Notes: generated by a model from the letters alone, not told the origin. 64,000 bases of DNA from Flavobacterium sp. 5 (GCF_002813295.1 NZ_PHUE01000001.1:2852001-2916000); one strand, 5' to 3'. Positions 37,903-46,824 are shown, counted from the first letter of the stretch. Numbers and translations are program-made.

Positions 37903-38390
37903 TTTTTTGAATTTAGTTGTAATTGGCAGAATATATTGTCGGGCTTCATTAAAGGAAAATCATCTGGGAGTTCTTCCTTATGAATTCTTATGAAATTATT
38001 TCTTTCATAAAATCGTAATGCAGCATGTAATTTAGAAACGGTACCCAAATATAAATCTTTTAACCCGTTTTCTTTGCTGTATATTATTAATTTTTCTAAT
38101 AACTGTTGTCCTATGTTATATTGTTTGCCTCTGTATTCTTTTACAACAAACATTTTTCGAATTGCTCCGGCTTCCTTATTAAATTTTACCAAAGCTATTG
38201 TGCCAACTAATTTTCCGTCTATAAAAGCACCAAGAAAACAACCTCCTGATTGATAGTAAAAATTTTTAATATTTAATAAATCTGGCTGATCTTCTAAAGT
38301 TATAGGAACATTAAATTCATTTTGTTGAATGTTTAAAATCAAATCTACTATTTGTTTCTCGTATTCATTTTGGATAGGCTGTATAATCAT
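37899..38390 (-). CDS. GNAT-family N-acetyltransferase
   Basis: This 163-aa enzyme carries the GNAT acetyl-CoA site (IRKMFVVKEYRGKQYNIGQQLLEKL, where R-G-K-x-x-N-I-G is the variant of Q/R-x-x-G-x-A/G) and the later LYLGTVSKLHAALRFYERNNFIRI. Its N-terminus (NVPITLEDQPDLLNI) resembles small-molecule acetyltransferases often paired with MarR regulators. The acceptor substrate is not known. It is the first gene of a two-gene operon and has a 34-bp palindrome 18 bases before its start. Confidence 0.87.
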   Translation of the reverse strand: MIIQPIQNEYEKQIVDLILNIQQNEFNVPITLEDQPDLLNIKNFYYQSGGCFLGAFIDGKLVGTIALVKFNKEAGAIRKMFVVKEYRGKQYNIGQQLLEKLIIYSKENGLKDLYLGTVSKLHAALRFYERNNFIRIHKEELPDDFPLMKPDNIFCQLQLNSKK

Positions 38391-38407
38391 TTTTACTGGA
38401 GAATTAA

Positions 38408-38441
38408 TATATGTGTAAAACTACGTAGTTGAATACATATA
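38408..38441. promoter_or_regulatory. 34-bp palindrome, probable MarR operator
   Basis: The centre is a perfect 12-bp palindrome AACTACGTAGTT (38419-38430). Outer arms TATATGT and ACATATA are also perfectly symmetric about it, giving 14 of 17 paired positions overall. It lies 18-51 bases upstream of the GNAT-marR operon, which is the position of an autoregulatory MarR site. Confidence 0.65.
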
Positions 38442-38599
38442 TCCAAGTGTAAAAGTAAATAATTTAATAACAAGAAATTATTGAATCGAGAAATATATGA
38501 AATAAGAAATTTGTGGGTATTAAATAATATGAATCATTTATTCAAGTAGATGCCAAATTTTGTGAAGTTTATAAAAATAACTTGTTTTTATAACCATAA

Positions 38600-38635
38600 A
38601 ATAAACTCCAAAATCAAATGACTTTGGAGTTTATT
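38600..38635 (-). terminator. Terminator after the SDR gene
   Basis: A perfect 13-bp stem (AATAAACTCCAAA / TTTGGAGTTTATT) with a 10-base loop, 18 bases past the SDR stop. T and A runs lie on both sides. Confidence 0.8.
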
Positions 38636-38653
38636 ATTTTTTAAAGATTTTAT

Positions 38654-39391
38654 TTACCAAGGGCTTTCTTCGCTTTCATCTTCAATATCATTGCTAAAGA
38701 ATTTCCCCGTTGGTGCGCTCTCGTCTGTTAGTGTATGCTTAATGATAAAACTCGCCGCACTTTCTACAGTTCCGGGGCCACTAAAGTGGTTGAAATCGGT
38801 TGCTGTATAACCAGGATCTATTGAATTTACTTTAAATGGAAGTTCTCTAAGTTCATATGCTAAAGTAATGGTAAAGGCATTTAAGGCAGCTTTAGATGGC
38901 ACATAACAAATCCCTTTTATAGCGTTATATTTCCAAGTTGGATCACTGTGTAGAGTGAGCGAACCAAGACCAGAAGTAATATTGCTAATTCTCGGACTAT
39001 CTGATTTTTTAAGCAAATCAAGAAACGTTTGTGTAACTCTAATCGCTCCAAAGAAATTTGTGTCAAATGTTTTCTGAATATCATCTATAGAAGTCGACGA
39101 AGGATTTTGTGGTAAAACACCAATTACTCCAGCGTTGTTAATCAAAATATCCAATTTGCCCTGCTCTTTTTCAACAATGTTTTTTGCTTCTAAAACGCTA
39201 TTTGAATCATTAATGTCAATTTGAATAGCTTTAATATTTTTATATCCTTTTTCATTTAATTCTTTTACAACTTCCTCTCCTTTTTTGAGATCGCGGCTTC
39301 CGATATAAACAAACAATCCTTTCTCTGAAAGCTGTTTTGCAGTTTCTAAACCTATGCTTCTATTTGCGCCTGTAATTAATACTGATTTCAT
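38654..39391 (-). CDS. Short-chain dehydrogenase/reductase
   Basis: This 245-aa classical SDR has the nucleotide-binding motif ITGANRSIGLETA at residues 5-17, the structural NNAGV at about 86-90, a catalytic serine in ITSGLGS, and the Y-x-x-x-K pair in CYVPSKAALNAF. The basic GSRDLKKGEE after the second strand suggests NADP(H). The tail ends in an acidic segment (DIEDESEESPW). The substrate is unknown. A 16-bp palindrome 55 bases upstream matches the one before the neighbouring Crp-like regulator gene, so that regulator probably controls this gene. Confidence 0.9.
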   Translation of the reverse strand: MKSVLITGANRSIGLETAKQLSEKGLFVYIGSRDLKKGEEVVKELNEKGYKNIKAIQIDINDSNSVLEAKNIVEKEQGKLDILINNAGVIGVLPQNPSSTSIDDIQKTFDTNFFGAIRVTQTFLDLLKKSDSPRISNITSGLGSLTLHSDPTWKYNAIKGICYVPSKAALNAFTITLAYELRELPFKVNSIDPGYTATDFNHFSGPGTVESAASFIIKHTLTDESAPTGKFFSNDIEDESEESPW

Positions 39392-39445
39392 TTTTTATCT
39401 TTTTAAATTATAAATACAAAGTTGCAGCGATAAAAAAGAAAATCA

Positions 39446-39461
39446 TTTGCCATTTGGCAAA
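39446..39461. promoter_or_regulatory. Palindromic operator upstream of the SDR gene
   Basis: TTTGCCATTTGGCAAA is a palindrome with a 2-base centre. It differs at only two symmetric positions from the site at 40072-40087. It lies between the regulator stop and the SDR start. Confidence 0.65.
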
Positions 39462-39468
39462 AAGCAAT

Positions 39469-40038
39469 TTAGCGTATGTTTTTTCTAATTCTGCTTAAAG
39501 AAGATTGTGTGATTCCGAGATAAGAAGCTAAATACGAAAGTGGAATGCGATTGACAACTTTAGGAAATTTTTCAATAAATGATAAATAGCGTGTTGTAGC
39601 GTCTTCAGAAACCAGTGGACTTCTTCTGTCTACTTTTTGTATCAATGCTCTTGCAATAATTTTGTGTACTATTGTGTCCCAGCCCACAATAGTATTCAAA
39701 AGTTCTTCCCAATCTGGTTTCGAGAATACTATAAGTTTACAATCAGTAGCGGCTTGAACATACGCTGAAGAACAAACACTATTATTAAAACTCTCTAAAT
39801 CTACGACAAGATTATTTTCGTCGATGAAGTATTTTGTGATTTCTTCTCCTTTGTTGTTGTAATAGCAAACTCTCATGATTCCCTCTAAAATAAAACCAAC
39901 TTGGGTCGGAATTTTACCAGCTTCAGAAAAATATTCATCTTTATTAAACTCAATTTCTCTAGCTTTCTTTGAAATCAGCTCAATTTGTTGCTGATTTAAG
40001 TTACCAAACTGCAATATATATTCTACTAATTCTTTCAT
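39469..40038 (-). CDS. Crp/Fnr-family transcriptional regulator
   Basis: I take the ATG at 40038 (MKELVEYILQFG), giving 189 aa. The longer frame back to a TTG at 40086 would run through the palindromic operator. The N-terminal cyclic-nucleotide-like beta-roll is at about residues 20-110 (DEYFSEAGKIPTQVGFILEG). A short C-terminal HTH reads LSYLASYLGITQSSLSRIRK. There is no cysteine cluster for an iron-sulphur centre, so it is not an oxygen sensor of the Fnr type. Such short Crp-like proteins next to an SDR gene are frequent in Bacteroidota. Its two matching palindromes suggest autoregulation and control of the SDR. Confidence 0.88.
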   Translation of the reverse strand: MKELVEYILQFGNLNQQQIELISKKAREIEFNKDEYFSEAGKIPTQVGFILEGIMRVCYYNNKGEEITKYFIDENNLVVDLESFNNSVCSSAYVQAATDCKLIVFSKPDWEELLNTIVGWDTIVHKIIARALIQKVDRRSPLVSEDATTRYLSFIEKFPKVVNRIPLSYLASYLGITQSSLSRIRKNIR

Positions 40039-40071
40039 GATTGCAAGATAAGCATAACTATTTATCGAAGA

Positions 40072-40087
40072 TTTGTCATTTGACAAA
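40072..40087. promoter_or_regulatory. Palindromic operator upstream of the Crp-like gene
   Basis: TTTGTCATTTGACAAA, 34-49 bases before the regulator's ATG. Together with the site at 39446 the consensus is TTTGYCATTTGRCAAA, close in form to Crp/Fnr-type half-sites. Confidence 0.65.
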
Positions 40088-40213
40088 AAGTATCGAAATA
40101 GGTGTTATTGTTTAATGTTTTAAAGTTTTTTTGCTTCTTCTTTTTTTTGAGGTTTTGAACTTGATCTCGTGAAAGTGAGCGATGGATATAAAAGTTTTAA
40201 AAGGCATAAAAAG
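40088..40213. other. Non-coding stretch upstream of the crp-like gene
   Basis: I see no gene. The promoter of the minus-strand Crp-like gene should lie at the left end. The right part leads into the tRNA-like remnant and may be the original downstream flank of a tRNA gene. Confidence 0.4.
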
Positions 40214-40262
40214 AAACTCCTTAATTTGTTAAGGAGTTTATTGGTGGGCTGTCAGGGTTTAC
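40214..40262 (-). repeat. Decayed copy of a tRNA 3' end plus its terminator (possible att site)
   Basis: Hairpin AAACTCCTTA / TAAGGAGTTT (40214-40239) is followed by TTGGTGGGC. Aligned without gaps, 34 of 36 bases equal the terminator and tRNA-Val 3' end at 55093-55129, in the same orientation. On the minus strand it reads GCCCACCA followed by the terminator hairpin. Past this point the tRNA similarity fades, so no functional tRNA exists here. Confidence 0.65.
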
Positions 40263-40569
40263 AATTGAACACCTTGTAACTATTTTGACCTTTTTATATT
40301 CTTTATAGGTAAAATCAGACCGTTTATTGGTATGTTTGCTGATTTTTTGTTAGTTACTGGGGATTTAAAAAAATGTTATAATCTTTTTTACTAGAATTAA
40401 ATATACCTCATTTTATATTCGTATTTAAAAAACTTTAAGCCCTATAGACTTGGAAAGAATCACACATATTAGTTTTTTATTGACGAATTTCTAGTCTTAA
40501 ATTATTTAAAATATTGTTTCAAATTTTTCTTTACTTTTTAGAAATGAAAGATAGTATCAGTGTATTAAT
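40263..40569. other. Non-coding stretch downstream of the mannanase operon
   Basis: AT-rich and without a supported gene, RNA or clear terminator. If the island model is right, it is the distal end of the island, where an integrase gene might once have been. Confidence 0.4.
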
Positions 40570-41808
40570 TTACTTCGGCAATTCATACATTTTTGGTAAA
40601 CTATTCACTAACGTAGCCTTAGGTTTTGTTGCAAAATCTTTAAAATCGGCAGAGTTAGATTCCGTTGATGTTGGTACATAGTAACCATCTGTGGTGTTAT
40701 TCCAAAACATAACGTAGCTCACTTCAATACTATTTGAAGTCAAAGCACCATACAAAAAGGTTGAAAACCAATTAGAAATTGGTGAATTAGAGCTCGTAAC
40801 TTGATAACCTGTTTCAGTCATAGCTGCAATTTTTACTTTCGTTATTGCTAAATCAGAGATCATCTTTAGTTTTGCATTAGCTTTATCTGCTCCATTTTGT
40901 CCTTGATTCTTAAAGTCACCATAATTATCTATTCCTAACACATCCACATAAGTATCGCCCGGATATCGACTCAAATAATTAGCCGATGTAGTGTAAGAAT
41001 TGTCAGGAGAAAACGCATATAAAATATTGTGAACACCTTTTGTATCTCTTAAATAGGTTACTGTAAATTGATATGCAGCTTTATATTCTTCTGTAGTACA
41101 AAAATCTGCGCCCCACCAAAACCAACTTCCATCAAATTCATGGAAAGGTCTAAAAATAATTGGAATTAATTCACCTTTTGAACCCTTTAAATTCAATAAT
41201 ACACTGGCTATTTTGTCTAGCTTTTTCTTATACCAATCATAATTTGAGCCACCTGATAGAATGCTCTTGAATGCTTTAGCCTTTTGTTCTGCTGTCATGT
41301 CTGCGGCATAAAAACTATCTTCCTTATTGGGTTCTCTTAAATGCCAAGATATGGTATTAATCATGCCTTTGCTGTATGCCTCCTTGATATCATCGGTAAT
41401 AATCACTTCTTGTTGATAAAACCAATTGTCAGCTTTTCCATTATTATTCTTATCGGTGATAAACATAAAGTCAGATCCTAAAAGAGCAGGATCATGTCCT
41501 GATATTTTTTTTATATCTGATTCTGTATTAGATCCATTATTATAAAATCCATTAAAAGCATCTTGCTGACCAATTGCAAATTTGGTCTTTGCTAACATTT
41601 TTAAGTTATAAAATAAAGCAACCGTTTCTGCAGTAGCATTAGGGTCAACCATATAGGTTTTTGCATTTTGTGTAGTCAAACCATCAGTAACTACAGGTGG
41701 ATCAACAACTGTGACAGGTTTGGTTTTCTGATCTACGTTATCACTAGAACATGCTACTGATAAAGACAATATTCCACATAGAAATATAGAGATATAATAT
41801 TTTTTCAT
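40570..41808 (-). CDS. GH26 beta-mannanase, surface lipoprotein
   Basis: This 412-aa lipoprotein (lipobox SVACSSDN) is a GH26 endo- or exo-beta-1,4-mannanase. The acid/base is Glu224 in FRPFHEFDGSWFWWG, the family signature, and the nucleophile is Glu332 in AAMTETGYQ. A long N-terminal linker (TKPVTVVDPPVV) suggests exposure at the cell surface, where it would cut mannan for the SusC/SusD pair. It is the last gene of the minus-strand mannan operon, 49 bases after the epimerase gene. The second GH26 at the head of the operon is related but distinct. Confidence 0.92.
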   Translation of the reverse strand: MKKYYISIFLCGILSLSVACSSDNVDQKTKPVTVVDPPVVTDGLTTQNAKTYMVDPNATAETVALFYNLKMLAKTKFAIGQQDAFNGFYNNGSNTESDIKKISGHDPALLGSDFMFITDKNNNGKADNWFYQQEVIITDDIKEAYSKGMINTISWHLREPNKEDSFYAADMTAEQKAKAFKSILSGGSNYDWYKKKLDKIASVLLNLKGSKGELIPIIFRPFHEFDGSWFWWGADFCTTEEYKAAYQFTVTYLRDTKGVHNILYAFSPDNSYTTSANYLSRYPGDTYVDVLGIDNYGDFKNQGQNGADKANAKLKMISDLAITKVKIAAMTETGYQVTSSNSPISNWFSTFLYGALTSNSIEVSYVMFWNNTTDGYYVPTSTESNSADFKDFATKPKATLVNSLPKMYELPK

Positions 41809-41857
41809 ACTGATATTTATTATTTTAATGGTTCCAATTACAAACAGACAGATTTAT

Positions 41858-43048
41858 CTAGCTACCTATTCTATTGATTAATTCTATACAAGCTCTACAA
41901 TTATGATATGGGCATTTCCAAAAGCCAGCTTTGTCCTTATCCATTTTTGAATAATCGCTAAGGACACCCCAAAACCATTCGCCATTTTCTTTATCAATGA
42001 TATGTTTTTGAGTGAAATTCCAGTTTTTAAAAAGAATGTCTAAATATTCTTGTTTTTCGGAAAGTTGCCAAGCTGTATAATATCCAATCATTAATTCGGC
42101 TTGTGGCCACCAATGTTTTTCGGCCATTAATTCATTGGTTTCAGGATCGTATTCGTACCATAAACCGCCATCGTTATCTATTCCTTCTTTAGTCACTTCG
42201 GCAATTTGAAGGGCATATTTTTTATAGTTAGCTATTAGTTTTTCTTCTTCTGCAATTTCGGCACATTGTAATAATAGCCAAGCCGCTTCAATATCATGTC
42301 CGTAAGAGATAACATCTTTCTTTTCTACCCAATTTTCATCAAAAAATAATCGTAAATGTCCTGTTTCAGTATTGATAAAGTATTTTTCGATAGTTTCTAA
42401 TAATTCAATAATGACTTTTCGTAAGGATTCATCTTTCCAAACTTTGTATAAATTCGCATAACCTTCAACAATATGCAAATGGGTATTCATGGTTTTCTTT
42501 TCGTTGGCATCTTTTTCGCTTAAGCGTAAATCATCAATTGGTTGCCAATCACGGGTAAAAGCTTCGAGATAACCCCCATTTTCCGAATCATAACTATATT
42601 TTTGAATTTTATTATATAGAGAAATAGCAAGCTGTAATGATTTTTCATCATGAGTAATCGAATAGTATTCGCTTAATCCATAAATAACAAAAGCTAGAGC
42701 ATAAATTTGATTTTTAGTATCTTTTGGAGCACCATTGGGGGAAATACTCCAAAATATACCGCCATATTCAGCATCATAAAAATGGGCTGATATATATTCA
42801 AAAGCACGTTTTGCTGTGTTTAAATGCTCTTCATTTTTCGAAATATGATAGGCCGCAGAAAAAGTCCATAATAATCGTGCATTTAATACTGACCCTTTCT
42901 CAGCTTCAACAATTATATTATTATTGTAATCTATTTGACCAACAAAACCGCCATTTTTCTCATCACTAGTGTTTTCCATCCAATAGGAAAGGATACTTTG
43001 AAGTTCAAGCTTTAGTTCTATTTTTAGATTTTTTAAATTTGAATTCAC
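41858..43048 (-). CDS. AGE-family disaccharide 2-epimerase (mannobiose / cellobiose 2-epimerase)
   Basis: This 396-aa cytoplasmic enzyme has no signal peptide. It belongs to the N-acylglucosamine 2-epimerase fold, an alpha/alpha-barrel. Family segments are NGGFVGQIDYNN, ARLLWTFSAAYH, MNTHLHIVEGYANLY, SYGHDIEAAWLL, KHWWPQAELMIGYY and FWKCPYHNCRACIEL, which supply the histidines of the active site. It should turn beta-1,4-mannobiose into mannosyl-glucose, the substrate of the GH130 encoded 2 bases upstream in the operon. Activity on cellobiose is also common in this family. Confidence 0.9.
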   Translation of the reverse strand: MNSNLKNLKIELKLELQSILSYWMENTSDEKNGGFVGQIDYNNNIIVEAEKGSVLNARLLWTFSAAYHISKNEEHLNTAKRAFEYISAHFYDAEYGGIFWSISPNGAPKDTKNQIYALAFVIYGLSEYYSITHDEKSLQLAISLYNKIQKYSYDSENGGYLEAFTRDWQPIDDLRLSEKDANEKKTMNTHLHIVEGYANLYKVWKDESLRKVIIELLETIEKYFINTETGHLRLFFDENWVEKKDVISYGHDIEAAWLLLQCAEIAEEEKLIANYKKYALQIAEVTKEGIDNDGGLWYEYDPETNELMAEKHWWPQAELMIGYYTAWQLSEKQEYLDILFKNWNFTQKHIIDKENGEWFWGVLSDYSKMDKDKAGFWKCPYHNCRACIELINRIGS

Positions 43049-43050
43049 AA

Positions 43051-44244
43051 TTATGCTATTTCTTTGTTTTTATTAACTTGTTCGATAATTGTATTTACAG
43101 AACCTGCAGATGTCAAAGTATCTTCGGGAGTATTAGTTACGTAATCCACTAATTGAGCAACAGAAGAAACCGCTACGTGCATTCTGGTATCTGAAGAAGC
43201 ATAATAGATATAAACTGTACCGTCTTTATCCTCAATCCATCCATTAGAGAATAAAACGTTAGATACGTCACCAACTCTTTCGATACCTTCTGGAGCCATA
43301 AAGTGGCCTGCTGGAACATGAGTTACTTTTGTAATATCATTCAAATCAGTCATAAACATATATAAAGTATAACGCAAACCTGCAGCAGTATTACGAACAC
43401 CATGTGCTAAATGTAACCAACCTTTTTCCGTTTTGATAGGAGCTGGTCCAAGTCCATTTTTTAATTCATAAACGGTATGATATTGTTTACCGTATATGAT
43501 TTTTTCGTCTTTTACTATTGGATTAGTCATGTCTTCTACATAACCAAGTCCTATTCCACCACCATTTCCTACATCAATAAAACCATCTTGTGGACGCGTG
43601 TATAAAGCATATTTTCCATCAACAAATTCTGGATGTAATACTACGTTACGTTGTTGTCCTGTATTCGAAATCAAATCGGGTAATCTTTCCCAATTAATTA
43701 AATCTTTTGTACGAACAATCCCTGCATTAGCAACAGCAGTACTAGTATCTCCTTTGGGAGCAGATTTGTCTTTTCTTTCGGTACAAAAAATACCATAAAC
43801 CCATCCGTCTTCATGGTTTATTAAACGCATATCATATACATTGGTATCTGGTTCTTCCGTTTGAGGTATCACACATGGTTTTTCCCAGAATTTGAAATTA
43901 TCAACACCATTTGGACTCTCGGCAACTGCAAAGAAAGACTTTCTATCAGCCCCTTCAACACGTACTACAAGAACGTATGAATCATTCCATTTTATAGCTC
44001 CAGCATTAAATGTTGCATTTATAGCAATTCTTTCTAAAAATAAAGGATTTGTTTCTGGATTAAAATCAAATCTCCATTCAAGTGGCGCATGCGCTGCTGT
44101 TATAATTGGGTTTTTATAACGAGAGTATATACCATTCCCAATACCCCCTTGAGGTTCATTTTTGGTTTGTAATAATATGTTAAATTGTTTTTGAATCCCA
44201 GTTTTTAATTCTTTTAAATCTGGTAGTTGTGCAGTTGTGTTCAT
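43051..44244 (-). CDS. GH130 4-O-beta-D-mannosyl-D-glucose phosphorylase
   Basis: This 397-aa cytoplasmic enzyme splits mannosyl-glucose with phosphate into alpha-mannose 1-phosphate and glucose. GH130 features are ITAAHAPLEWRFDFNPETNP near the N-terminus, VLVVRVEGADRKSFFAVAES, and DTNVYDMRLINHEDGWVYG, which holds the general-acid aspartate. HLAHGVRNTAAGLRYTLYMF with its His/Arg binds phosphate. The long N-terminus and these motifs are typical of the GH130_1 mannosyl-glucose group, as in the Bacteroides fragilis mannan pathway. Position between epimerase and symporter confirms the role. Confidence 0.92.
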   Translation of the reverse strand: MNTTAQLPDLKELKTGIQKQFNILLQTKNEPQGGIGNGIYSRYKNPIITAAHAPLEWRFDFNPETNPLFLERIAINATFNAGAIKWNDSYVLVVRVEGADRKSFFAVAESPNGVDNFKFWEKPCVIPQTEEPDTNVYDMRLINHEDGWVYGIFCTERKDKSAPKGDTSTAVANAGIVRTKDLINWERLPDLISNTGQQRNVVLHPEFVDGKYALYTRPQDGFIDVGNGGGIGLGYVEDMTNPIVKDEKIIYGKQYHTVYELKNGLGPAPIKTEKGWLHLAHGVRNTAAGLRYTLYMFMTDLNDITKVTHVPAGHFMAPEGIERVGDVSNVLFSNGWIEDKDGTVYIYYASSDTRMHVAVSSVAQLVDYVTNTPEDTLTSAGSVNTIIEQVNKNKEIA

Positions 44245-44271
44245 AATTAAATGTTCTAAATCAGGTGATAT

Positions 44272-45660
44272 TTATTTGTTTTTTCTTTGATCATTAAGCT
44301 CGTTCTCAATGACTTGCAATTTTTCTTCCGTTAGTGGGTAAAATAAAATAAAGAGAACGGATATAGTTGCTGTAATTGCAGGAAGTATGCTTAGCATTAA
44401 TTGTATTCCAGTTTGAGTTGTGGCTGTTTGTACTGCATTAGCTTGAAATCCATAATATCCCAATAACCATCCTGTTGCGGCGCCACCAATTGTCCATCCG
44501 AATTTTTGTGACATAGAAGAAGCAGAGAAAATAAGCCCTGTTGCTCTTCTTCCTTGTTTCCATTCCGAGTAATCAGCACTATCAGCGTACATAGACCAGA
44601 TCAATGGAAAGATACAACCTGCACAAATACTAATAAGGACTTGAAAAACCATAATAAGTAACACCTCTTCCTTGCCTAAATAATAGAAAATAATACTCAA
44701 TATAGCCGCAAGGGTCATTGCTCCGAAAAATGTTTTCTTTTTACCAATTTTATTAGCGATAGGAGTGGCTGCAATTACCCCAATGATGTTAGCAGCTTGA
44801 CCTAGAACTAAATAAAGTGTCGTTGGAGACATTGTTAAACTTTCTCCAAAGATGTTGAAACTATATTCCACAGTACTAATTACATAATATTTAAAATAAT
44901 AAACTGCGGCTCCATCACGAATAGAATTAAATATTAATGCTCCAACACCAGCACCCAACAAAATCCACCAAGGTCTGTTTTTTAGAAGGTCAGCAAGATC
45001 TTCTTTTAAGTTTGGTTTTTCATCATTAATAGGTTGTACTCTTTCTTTGGTAAGAAAAAAGCAACCCCAAAAAAAGAGTGTAGTTATAATTCCGAAAACA
45101 ATAACAGTGTGTAACCAACCTTCTTTTGAATCCAAACTTCCTCCGAAATGATTAACCAGAGGCTCAATTAACCAAAGTGCTAATAAACTTCCTCCAAAGG
45201 CAAAAACCATGCGGTAAGAAGATAAAGTAGTACGTTCCTTTCTGTCGCCAGACATAACTCCAAGCAAAGAAGCATAAGGAACATTAATGATAGAATACAC
45301 CATCATCATTAAGGAGTAAGTCACGTAAGCATATATAATTTTTCCTTTTTCGTTAAAATCTGGTGTATAAAAAGTAAGTACTCCAATTATTGCAAATGGA
45401 ATAGCTGTCCATAATAAATACGGTCTAAATTTTCCCCACTGACTTTTGGTACGATCCGCAAGAATCCCTACTAGAGGATCAAAACATGAATCCCAAATAC
45501 GGGTTACTAAGAACATTGTTCCAACAACGGCAGGCGCTAATCCAAATACATCTGTGTAAAAAAACATAAGGTACATGCTGAAAATCTTCCAAAACATTGA
45601 TGAAGCTGCATCTCCTAATCCATATCCAACTTTTTCTTTTAACTTAATTCTTTCTTCCAT
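44272..45660 (-). CDS. GPH-type MFS sugar:cation symporter (mannobiose importer)
   Basis: This 462-aa inner-membrane protein has about 12 hydrophobic helices and the glycoside-pentoside-hexuronide family opening KEKVGYGLGDAASSMFWKIF. The marker loop DPLVGILADRTKSQWGKFRPYLLW lies between helices 2 and 3. It should take up manno-oligosaccharides, chiefly mannobiose, with sodium or protons. It is placed in the operon between the GH26 and the two cytoplasmic enzymes, in the order of the pathway. It starts 18 bases after the first GH26 gene. Confidence 0.9.
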   Translation of the reverse strand: MEERIKLKEKVGYGLGDAASSMFWKIFSMYLMFFYTDVFGLAPAVVGTMFLVTRIWDSCFDPLVGILADRTKSQWGKFRPYLLWTAIPFAIIGVLTFYTPDFNEKGKIIYAYVTYSLMMMVYSIINVPYASLLGVMSGDRKERTTLSSYRMVFAFGGSLLALWLIEPLVNHFGGSLDSKEGWLHTVIVFGIITTLFFWGCFFLTKERVQPINDEKPNLKEDLADLLKNRPWWILLGAGVGALIFNSIRDGAAVYYFKYYVISTVEYSFNIFGESLTMSPTTLYLVLGQAANIIGVIAATPIANKIGKKKTFFGAMTLAAILSIIFYYLGKEEVLLIMVFQVLISICAGCIFPLIWSMYADSADYSEWKQGRRATGLIFSASSMSQKFGWTIGGAATGWLLGYYGFQANAVQTATTQTGIQLMLSILPAITATISVLFILFYPLTEEKLQVIENELNDQRKNK

Positions 45661-45678
45661 TTTTGGGGTTTGTGGTCT

Positions 45679-46824
45679 TTATTTTTTATATAGATTTAAT
45701 TTTGCTGCGTCTTTCTCAAAAAGGAAATGATGTGTATTGTAAAAATCAACAAAATCATTTTCGCTTACCTGTCCTTTGAAAGGAACATAATAATGCATTT
45801 TTTTCTCTTTTTCTTGCCAGCCATGGTTTCTCCATAATAAAACATAAGAAACTTTATAATCGCCAATAGCTTTTGTGAAAATTTCTGTCCACCATTTTGG
45901 ATCTGGAATTCCCTCATATCCTGTTTCAGCAACAGCCATTAATTTATTTTTTTCTAGAGCAACTTCATTTAGTATTTTTAATTCATTTTGATAATCTTTT
46001 ATAAACGAATCGTTTTGACTTGAATCTGTATATTGATATTTATCAAAACTAACAATGTCAACATAGCTATCTCCAGGATAATACTCTAGATATTCTTCTT
46101 TTGTTTTAAAATCTGAAGTATTGTAAACATAGATTAAATTATGTACGCCTTTTTCTTGTAGATAATCCATAGTAAACCTCCATAAAGACTTAAATTCTTC
46201 GGGACTTGCATTATTTTTACACCACCAAAACCATGTCCCATTGAGCTCGTGAAATGGACGAAATAAGATTGGTATTACTTTTCCTTTTTTATCTTTTAAT
46301 GAATTAAAAAATACAACTCCTTTATCAAGATAGGATTTGTATTTTTCATGGTTTTTCCCTCCAGGCAGCGCTGAAATCAAAGATTTTGGTGTCGTGTCCC
46401 AAGCATCTTTATCAGTAAGTGGATTGTCCATATGCCAGCTCATGGTAATAACTCCTCCTCTTGTATAGCCATCTTTAATAAATTGTATCTCTTTATCAAA
46501 AGGAACTCCATCAATATTATTAAGCGCATCTTTTTCAACTCCAGTCATATCCCATCCATAAACTGCGGGGTAATCTCCGACTACATCTTTTATATCGCTT
46601 CTATCTTGTTCATATTTCCAGTTTACCCCATACGCTAAGTCGTCTTGATGACCAAATAACGCTTCTTTAGTAAGTTTTTTTCGCAAATTTTCATACAATA
46701 TGCTAGTATGTGCTGTAGATTTTTTATCACATAATGATAATTTAGTATTACATTTTTGCGCACTACACAAATAGACATTGCTAAAAGTGAGTAAAATCGG
46801 TAATATATAGTGTGTTTTAGTCAT
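45679..46824 (-). CDS. GH26 beta-mannanase, first gene of the mannan operon
   Basis: This 381-aa GH26 enzyme has an N-terminal signal peptide (VYLCSAQK); LCSA offers a poor lipobox, so periplasmic location is more likely. The acid/base is Glu193 in FRPFHELNGTWFWWC and the nucleophile is Glu300 in AVAETGYEG. It probably works with the lipoprotein GH26 by releasing mannobiose from imported chains. A role split of surface endo-enzyme and periplasmic mannobiohydrolase is known for mannan loci but is inference here. It is divergent from araC. Confidence 0.9.
   Translation of the reverse strand: MTKTHYILPILLTFSNVYLCSAQKCNTKLSLCDKKSTAHTSILYENLRKKLTKEALFGHQDDLAYGVNWKYEQDRSDIKDVVGDYPAVYGWDMTGVEKDALNNIDGVPFDKEIQFIKDGYTRGGVITMSWHMDNPLTDKDAWDTTPKSLISALPGGKNHEKYKSYLDKGVVFFNSLKDKKGKVIPILFRPFHELNGTWFWWCKNNASPEEFKSLWRFTMDYLQEKGVHNLIYVYNTSDFKTKEEYLEYYPGDSYVDIVSFDKYQYTDSSQNDSFIKDYQNELKILNEVALEKNKLMAVAETGYEGIPDPKWWTEIFTKAIGDYKVSYVLLWRNHGWQEKEKKMHYYVPFKGQVSENDFVDFYNTHHFLFEKDAAKLNLYKK

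Noticed and set aside
40242..40290. A second functional tRNA gene at 40.2 kb
   Set aside because: Only the last bases and the terminator match; the T arm is degenerate and no anticodon or D arm can be folded.
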